Assembly (NCBI GenBank): GCA_030426005.1
Contig: JAUHZM010000088.1
Coordinates: 1-10,349, forward strand
Source: Gammaproteobacteria bacterium
GTDB taxonomy: Bacteria > Pseudomonadota > Gammaproteobacteria > Arenicellales > Arenicellaceae
DNA length: 10,349 nt
Reading direction: 5' to 3'
Positions 6,921-10,349 of the stretch are shown here, piece by piece. Both the position numbers and the translations under genes were made by a program. How positions within the stretch are numbered: the stretch's first letter is position 1; the number at the start of each line of letters is the position of its first letter. The notes under the pieces are model-generated. The model had not been told where the DNA came from. It saw nothing but the letters and a program-made list of their open reading frames with translations, and did no database searches.

Positions 6921-8339
6921 ATGAACAAGCTTGTGTACCATGATGACGTCGTACGGCAGTTTGCGTTGGCGACGATTTTCTGGGGCGTGATCGGGATGCT
7001 GGTTGGCGTGATCCTCGCTGCTCAGCTAGCCTGGCCCGCGCTAAACTTTGATGTGCCGTGGTTAACGTTTAGTCGTTTGCGTCCACTACACACCAATGCC
7101 GTGATCTTTGCGTTTGGTGGCTGCGCTTTGTTCGCGACCAGTTACTACATTGTGCAAAGGACGTGTCATGCACCACTGTTTGCACCAAAACTTGCGAGCT
7201 TCACATTTTGGGGTTGGCAGTTGGTGATTGTGTTGGCCGCGATCACTTTACCGCTCGGCCTGACTCAATCTAAGGAATATGCTGAACTGATCTGGCCGAT
7301 CGACGTACTGATTACGATTATCTGGGTTGCTTACGGTGTGGTGTTCTTTGGCACCATTGTGAAGCGGAAAATGGCCCATATCTACGTTGCTAACTGGTTT
7401 TACGCGTCGTTCATTATCACGGTGGCGGTATTGCACGTGGTCAACAGTCTAGCGATCCCCGTCAGCTGGACTGAGTCGTACCCCGTGTTCTCTGGATCGG
7501 TCGACGCCATGACGCAGTGGTGGTACGGCCACAATGCTGTGGGCTTCTTTTTGACCGCGGCATTTCTCGGCATGATGTACTACTTCGTACCGAAACAGGC
7601 GAATCGTCCAGTCTATTCTTACCGCTTGTCTGTGGTGCACTTTTGGGCTCTGATTTCGATTTACATGTGGGCTGGTCCACACCATCTGCATTACACCGCC
7701 TTGCCGGACTGGGCGCAATCATTGGGCATGGTGTTTTCTTTGATCCTGTTGGCACCGTCTTGGGGCGGCATGATCAACGGCATCATGACCTTGTCTGGCG
7801 CATGGCATAAGCTACGCACCGATCCTATCTTGCGCTTCTTGATCGTGTCATTGTCGTTCTACGGCATGTCTACATTTGAAGGCCCAATGATGTCGATCAA
7901 AACGGTCAACTCATTGTCACACTACACTGACTGGACCATCGGCCACGTGCATTCAGGCGCGCTGGGTTGGGTTGCCATGATCTCTATTGGCGCGCACTAC
8001 CACCTGATTCCTAAGTTGTTTGGCCGTGAAGGCATGTACAGCCAGAGCTTGATCAGTCTGCATTTCTGGATGGCCACTATCGGCATTGTGCTCTATATCG
8101 CTTCAATGTGGATTGCAGGGGTTATGCAGGGTTTGATGTGGCGTGCGACCAACAACGATGGCACGTTGACTTACAGCTTTGTCGAGTCACTTGAAATGAC
8201 TTATCCGTTCTACTTGATTCGTTTCTTGGGCGGCGCGTTGTTCTTATTGGGCATGTTGGTCATGGCATATAACGTGTTCAAAACCATCAAGGGCGCTGCG
8301 CCAGAACAGGTTGAGCTCACAGCACAGGAGGCCGTGTAA
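6921..8339 (+). CDS. ccoN: cbb3-type cytochrome c oxidase subunit I (CcoN)
   Basis: The catalytic subunit of the proton-pumping, high-affinity cbb3 oxidase, a 472-residue inner-membrane protein with about twelve helices. The haem and copper ligands are present with a constant offset of three from Pseudomonas stutzeri CcoN: His57 and His344 for the low-spin haem, His342 for the high-spin haem, and His204, His254 and His255 for CuB. Tyr248 is the cross-linked tyrosine equivalent and Glu320 in TFEGP the conserved glutamate. It reduces oxygen to water with electrons from CcoO and CcoP. First gene of a tightly overlapped operon; its TAA stop shares a base with the ccoO ATG (TAATG). A perfect FNR box and a candidate -10 lie just upstream, so low-oxygen induction is expected. 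The ribosome binding site is weak (GAGA). Confidence 0.97.
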   Translation: MNKLVYHDDVVRQFALATIFWGVIGMLVGVILAAQLAWPALNFDVPWLTFSRLRPLHTNAVIFAFGGCALFATSYYIVQRTCHAPLFAPKLASFTFWGWQLVIVLAAITLPLGLTQSKEYAELIWPIDVLITIIWVAYGVVFFGTIVKRKMAHIYVANWFYASFIITVAVLHVVNSLAIPVSWTESYPVFSGSVDAMTQWWYGHNAVGFFLTAAFLGMMYYFVPKQANRPVYSYRLSVVHFWALISIYMWAGPHHLHYTALPDWAQSLGMVFSLILLAPSWGGMINGIMTLSGAWHKLRTDPILRFLIVSLSFYGMSTFEGPMMSIKTVNSLSHYTDWTIGHVHSGALGWVAMISIGAHYHLIPKLFGREGMYSQSLISLHFWMATIGIVLYIASMWIAGVMQGLMWRATNNDGTLTYSFVESLEMTYPFYLIRFLGGALFLLGMLVMAYNVFKTIKGAAPEQVELTAQEAV

Positions 8340-8968
8340 TGGCGATCGATACCAAACGCAATTCTCATGAGAAGGTCGAGACCAATACCGGCCTGATGGC
8401 AATTTTGATTTTTATCGTCATCTCCATTGGCGGTCTCAATGAAATCGTGCCTTTGTTCTTTATGAAAGAGACCACCACGCCGGTCGAAGGGCTCAAGCCT
8501 TACACCGCGTTACAGCTAAGCGGCCGCGATATTTACAGCCGTGAAGGCTGTGTGGGATGCCACTCACAGATGATTCGCCCAATGCGCGCAGAAACCGAGC
8601 GCTATGGCCATTACTCGGTGGCTGGTGAATCGGTGTATGACCGCCCATTTTTGTGGGGCTCTAAGCGCACTGGGCCAGACTTGGCGCGTGTTGGCGGCAA
8701 ATACTCAGATGATTGGCACATTATCCATCTCACCAACCCACGCGATGTGGTGCCAGAGTCGAATATGCCAGCATACCCTTGGCTTGCAGAAACACCGCTC
8801 GACAACTCCACCATCGTTGCCAAGATGAAAACCCTGCAGACATTGGGCGTGCCATACACCCAAGAAGATCTGGATGGTGCAGAGGCAGCTCTCGAGGGCA
8901 AGACCGAGCTTGATGCGCTGGTTGCTTATCTGCAGAACTTGGGCACTGTGATTAAGGAGCGCTACTAA
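8339..8968 (+). CDS. ccoO: cbb3-type cytochrome c oxidase subunit II (CcoO)
   Basis: A 209-residue monohaem cytochrome c subunit. One N-terminal helix (about 19-42) anchors it with the haem domain in the periplasm. The haem c site is Cys71, Cys74 and His75 (CVGCH), and Met143 in SNMPAYPW is the likely axial methionine. It passes electrons from CcoP toward CcoN. The length is about that of other CcoO proteins. A strong AGGAGG in the end of ccoN precedes the ATG, and the TAATG overlap couples its translation to ccoN. Its own TAA shares one base with the ccoQ ATG. Confidence 0.97.
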   Translation: MAIDTKRNSHEKVETNTGLMAILIFIVISIGGLNEIVPLFFMKETTTPVEGLKPYTALQLSGRDIYSREGCVGCHSQMIRPMRAETERYGHYSVAGESVYDRPFLWGSKRTGPDLARVGGKYSDDWHIIHLTNPRDVVPESNMPAYPWLAETPLDNSTIVAKMKTLQTLGVPYTQEDLDGAEAALEGKTELDALVAYLQNLGTVIKERY

Positions 8969-9144
8969 TGGGTACTCAGTTCTATACCACCCTGGTGGCC
9001 ATGCTGGCGTTTATCGGCGTGGTGATCTGGGCGTACGGCCCAAGCCGCAAATCTGATTTTCAAAAGGCGGCTGAGCAGTTATTCGATCCAGCAGAGGCAG
9101 ACTTACACAAAGCCTCTGTTGCAGAAGAGGAGAAAAACTCATGA
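8968..9144 (+). CDS. ccoQ: cbb3-type oxidase small subunit CcoQ
   Basis: A 58-residue gene in the expected place between ccoO and ccoP. It has a single hydrophobic helix (about residues 7-23, ending VVIWAYGPSRK) followed by an acidic polar tail rich in Glu and Ala. This is the typical shape of CcoQ/FixQ, which helps stabilise the assembled oxidase and is weakly conserved in sequence. The ATG shares its first base with the ccoO stop (TAATG) after an AAGGAG binding site, and its TGA overlaps the ccoP start as ATGA. Identification rests on position, size and topology more than on sequence. Confidence 0.9.
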   Translation: MGTQFYTTLVAMLAFIGVVIWAYGPSRKSDFQKAAEQLFDPAEADLHKASVAEEEKNS

Positions 9145-10019
9145 GCGATTTTTGGAGTGGTTGGATTGCGGTCACTGCGCTTGGCAACATTGCCTTTGTA
9201 TTGTGGTTGATTCGTTATACCTCGAAGATGCGTAACGACGTCGATACAGACCAAGTGATGGGTCACAGCTGGGATGGACTTCAAGAGTTTAATAACCCTT
9301 TGCCGCGATGGTGGCTGATGCTGCTGTATATCAGTATCGGTTTTGCGCTGCTTTATATGCTGCTGTTCCCAAGCTTTGGTAAGTGGGGAAACTTACTTGG
9401 CTGGTCGCAGAACTCTGCACACTATGAAGCTGTGGTGGCGGCCAACTCAAAGTATGCACCGATTTTCGAAGTCTACGCCGATGTTGAAGTGGAAGAGCTC
9501 CACAAAGACCCGAAGGCCATGGAAATCGCCCGTCGTATGTTTTTGAATAACTGTGCCACTTGCCACGGTTCTGATGCGCGCGGTTCTAGTGGATTCCCCA
9601 ATCTGACCGATGATGATTGGTTGTACGGCGGTGATGCGGTGGCGATTAAAACCACGTTGACCAATGGTCGACAGGCGGTAATGCCATCGTTTGCAGGCCT
9701 CGGCGAGGAGACAATCGACAATATCGCAGAGTATGTGATGTCGCTCGGTGGTCGTTCGCAGGACGAAGTCAAAGCTGAGGCGGGCAAGGCGCAGTTTGCG
9801 GTGTGTATGGGATGTCACGGCGCAGACGGCAAAGGCAACCAAGCCATCGGTGCACCCAATCTTACTGACGATATCTGGCTTTACGGTGGGTCACGTGGGG
9901 CGATTGTAAAAACGCTACTCAATGGTCGCAACGGTGTGATGCCCAATTTTTCTGAAACACTCTCAGAAGAAAAAATTCACCTGTTAACCGCTTACGCCTA
10001 TGGGTTGAGCCGTGAGTAA
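9141..10019 (+). CDS. ccoP: cbb3-type cytochrome c oxidase subunit III (CcoP)
   Basis: A 292-residue dihaem cytochrome c. Two N-terminal helices (about 4-25 and 57-77) flank the conserved FixP_N segment GHSWDGLQEFNNPLPRWW (41-58), making this the two-helix form of CcoP. Two haem sites follow: Cys138-Cys141-His142 (CATCH) and Cys222-Cys225-His226 (CMGCH), with Met181 and Met267 in VMPSF and VMPNF as likely axial ligands. It accepts electrons from soluble or membrane cytochromes c and feeds CcoO. The two haem domains are clearly duplicated: NLTDDDWLYGG (154-164) recurs as NLTDDIWLYGG (240-250). AGAGGAG precedes the ATG, which overlaps the ccoQ stop. The TAA end overlaps the next small gene by eight bases. 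Confidence 0.97.
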   Translation: MSDFWSGWIAVTALGNIAFVLWLIRYTSKMRNDVDTDQVMGHSWDGLQEFNNPLPRWWLMLLYISIGFALLYMLLFPSFGKWGNLLGWSQNSAHYEAVVAANSKYAPIFEVYADVEVEELHKDPKAMEIARRMFLNNCATCHGSDARGSSGFPNLTDDDWLYGGDAVAIKTTLTNGRQAVMPSFAGLGEETIDNIAEYVMSLGGRSQDEVKAEAGKAQFAVCMGCHGADGKGNQAIGAPNLTDDIWLYGGSRGAIVKTLLNGRNGVMPNFSETLSEEKIHLLTAYAYGLSRE

Positions 10020-10263
10020 CACCGGTCGCAAGATCGCGATTTTGGGGGGCATTTTATGGCCCTCCTTTTTCGCCGCTGGGATTGCCAACTCTTTGGTATT
10101 CACGTTTTTGGCGCCCGAAGATCTCAATGCAATGCTGAATTTGTTCGAGATATCCAACACGGCATGGTATTCAATCGGATTTTTTGGCTTTTGGTCGCTG
10201 ACTGCATTGTCTTCGATTTTCACCACGCTCTTATTGAGCCGACTCTGGACGCGTAATGACTGA
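10012..10263 (+). CDS. Small two-helix membrane protein between ccoP and ccoG
   Basis: An 83-residue open frame with two hydrophobic helices (about 8-32 and 50-76) joined by a short polar loop containing APEDLNAM. It starts at a GTG (10012) inside the ccoP end, overlapping by eight bases, and its TGA overlaps the ccoG start by eight bases, so it is locked into the operon and very likely real. I do not recognise a named family. Small hydrophobic proteins at this spot have, as I recall, been seen in other proteobacterial cco clusters. It is not CcoS or CcoH by sequence or position. A role in oxidase assembly or maturation is only suggested by the neighbours. Confidence 0.7.
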   Translation: MSNTGRKIAILGGILWPSFFAAGIANSLVFTFLAPEDLNAMLNLFEISNTAWYSIGFFGFWSLTALSSIFTTLLLSRLWTRND

Positions 10264-10349
10264 GACCGTCTCGCTATACAAGGCCCGTGAAAAAATCTAT
10301 CCGCGTGAGACCGCGGGGATTTTCCAACGCCTACGTGCCATTGCGGTGT
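10256..10349 (+). CDS. ccoG: Cytochrome c oxidase accessory protein CcoG, N-terminal part
   Basis: The first 31 codons are present before the window ends. The protein starts MTETVSLYKAREKIYPRETA and continues GIFQRLRAIAV. The LYxxREKIYPR...G.FQRLR pattern is the start of CcoG/FixG (also called RdxA), a membrane ferredoxin-like protein involved in copper delivery for cbb3 oxidase assembly. The ATG overlaps the end of the preceding small gene by eight bases. ccoG normally follows ccoNOQP or heads ccoGHIS, so the rest of the assembly genes may lie beyond the window. Confidence 0.88.
   Translation, partial: MTETVSLYKAREKIYPRETAGIFQRLRAIAV

Noticed and set aside
9447..9842. Antisense open frame of 131 codons opposite ccoP.
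   Set aside because: It mirrors a strongly conserved dihaem coding region and has no domain of its own.

Overview
The window is a compact bacterial chromosomal segment, most likely from a gammaproteobacterium. That assignment is inferred from an Fnr/Anr-type regulator with the CX2CX5C cysteine pattern, a complete ccoNOQP operon with a two-helix CcoP, hemN beside the oxidase genes, and the overall look of the proteins. No rRNA, tRNA, CRISPR array, insertion sequence or phage gene was seen, and no gene-free stretch exceeds 150 bases.

Left part, minus strand (about 1-2736): a promoter near 2708-2736 reads leftward into a glyceraldehyde-3-phosphate dehydrogenase of the ArsJ-associated type, then the major facilitator permease ArsJ, then the start of a phytanoyl-CoA dioxygenase (PhyH) family gene cut by the window edge. 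The GAPDH/ArsJ pair is a known arsenate detoxification route: the dehydrogenase uses arsenate in place of phosphate to form 1-arseno-3-phosphoglycerate, and ArsJ exports it. No arsR or arsC is visible here.

Middle, plus strand (2785-4526): a small DUF1304-type membrane protein whose stop codon overlaps the start of a periplasmic-BON / MscS-type mechanosensitive channel.

Right part (4565-10349): an oxygen-response and respiration module. An Fnr-family regulator with four candidate Fe-S cysteines (+) converges on hemN (-), the oxygen-independent haem biosynthesis enzyme. hemN is divergent from ccoNOQP (+), which encodes the high-affinity cbb3 cytochrome c oxidase. Between hemN and ccoN lies one perfect FNR box (TTGAT-N4-ATCAA), placed exactly the same distance from a candidate -10 element on each side. 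ccoN, ccoO, ccoQ, ccoP, an unnamed two-helix small gene and ccoG are all overlapped by 1 to 8 bases, so they form one tight transcript. Together the module holds the sensor, the anaerobic haem supply and the haem-copper oxidase that needs it.

Nothing in the window is clearly an undescribed system. The items most worth a second look are the symmetric bidirectional FNR site, the PhyH gene following gapdh-arsJ, and the small membrane gene between ccoP and ccoG.
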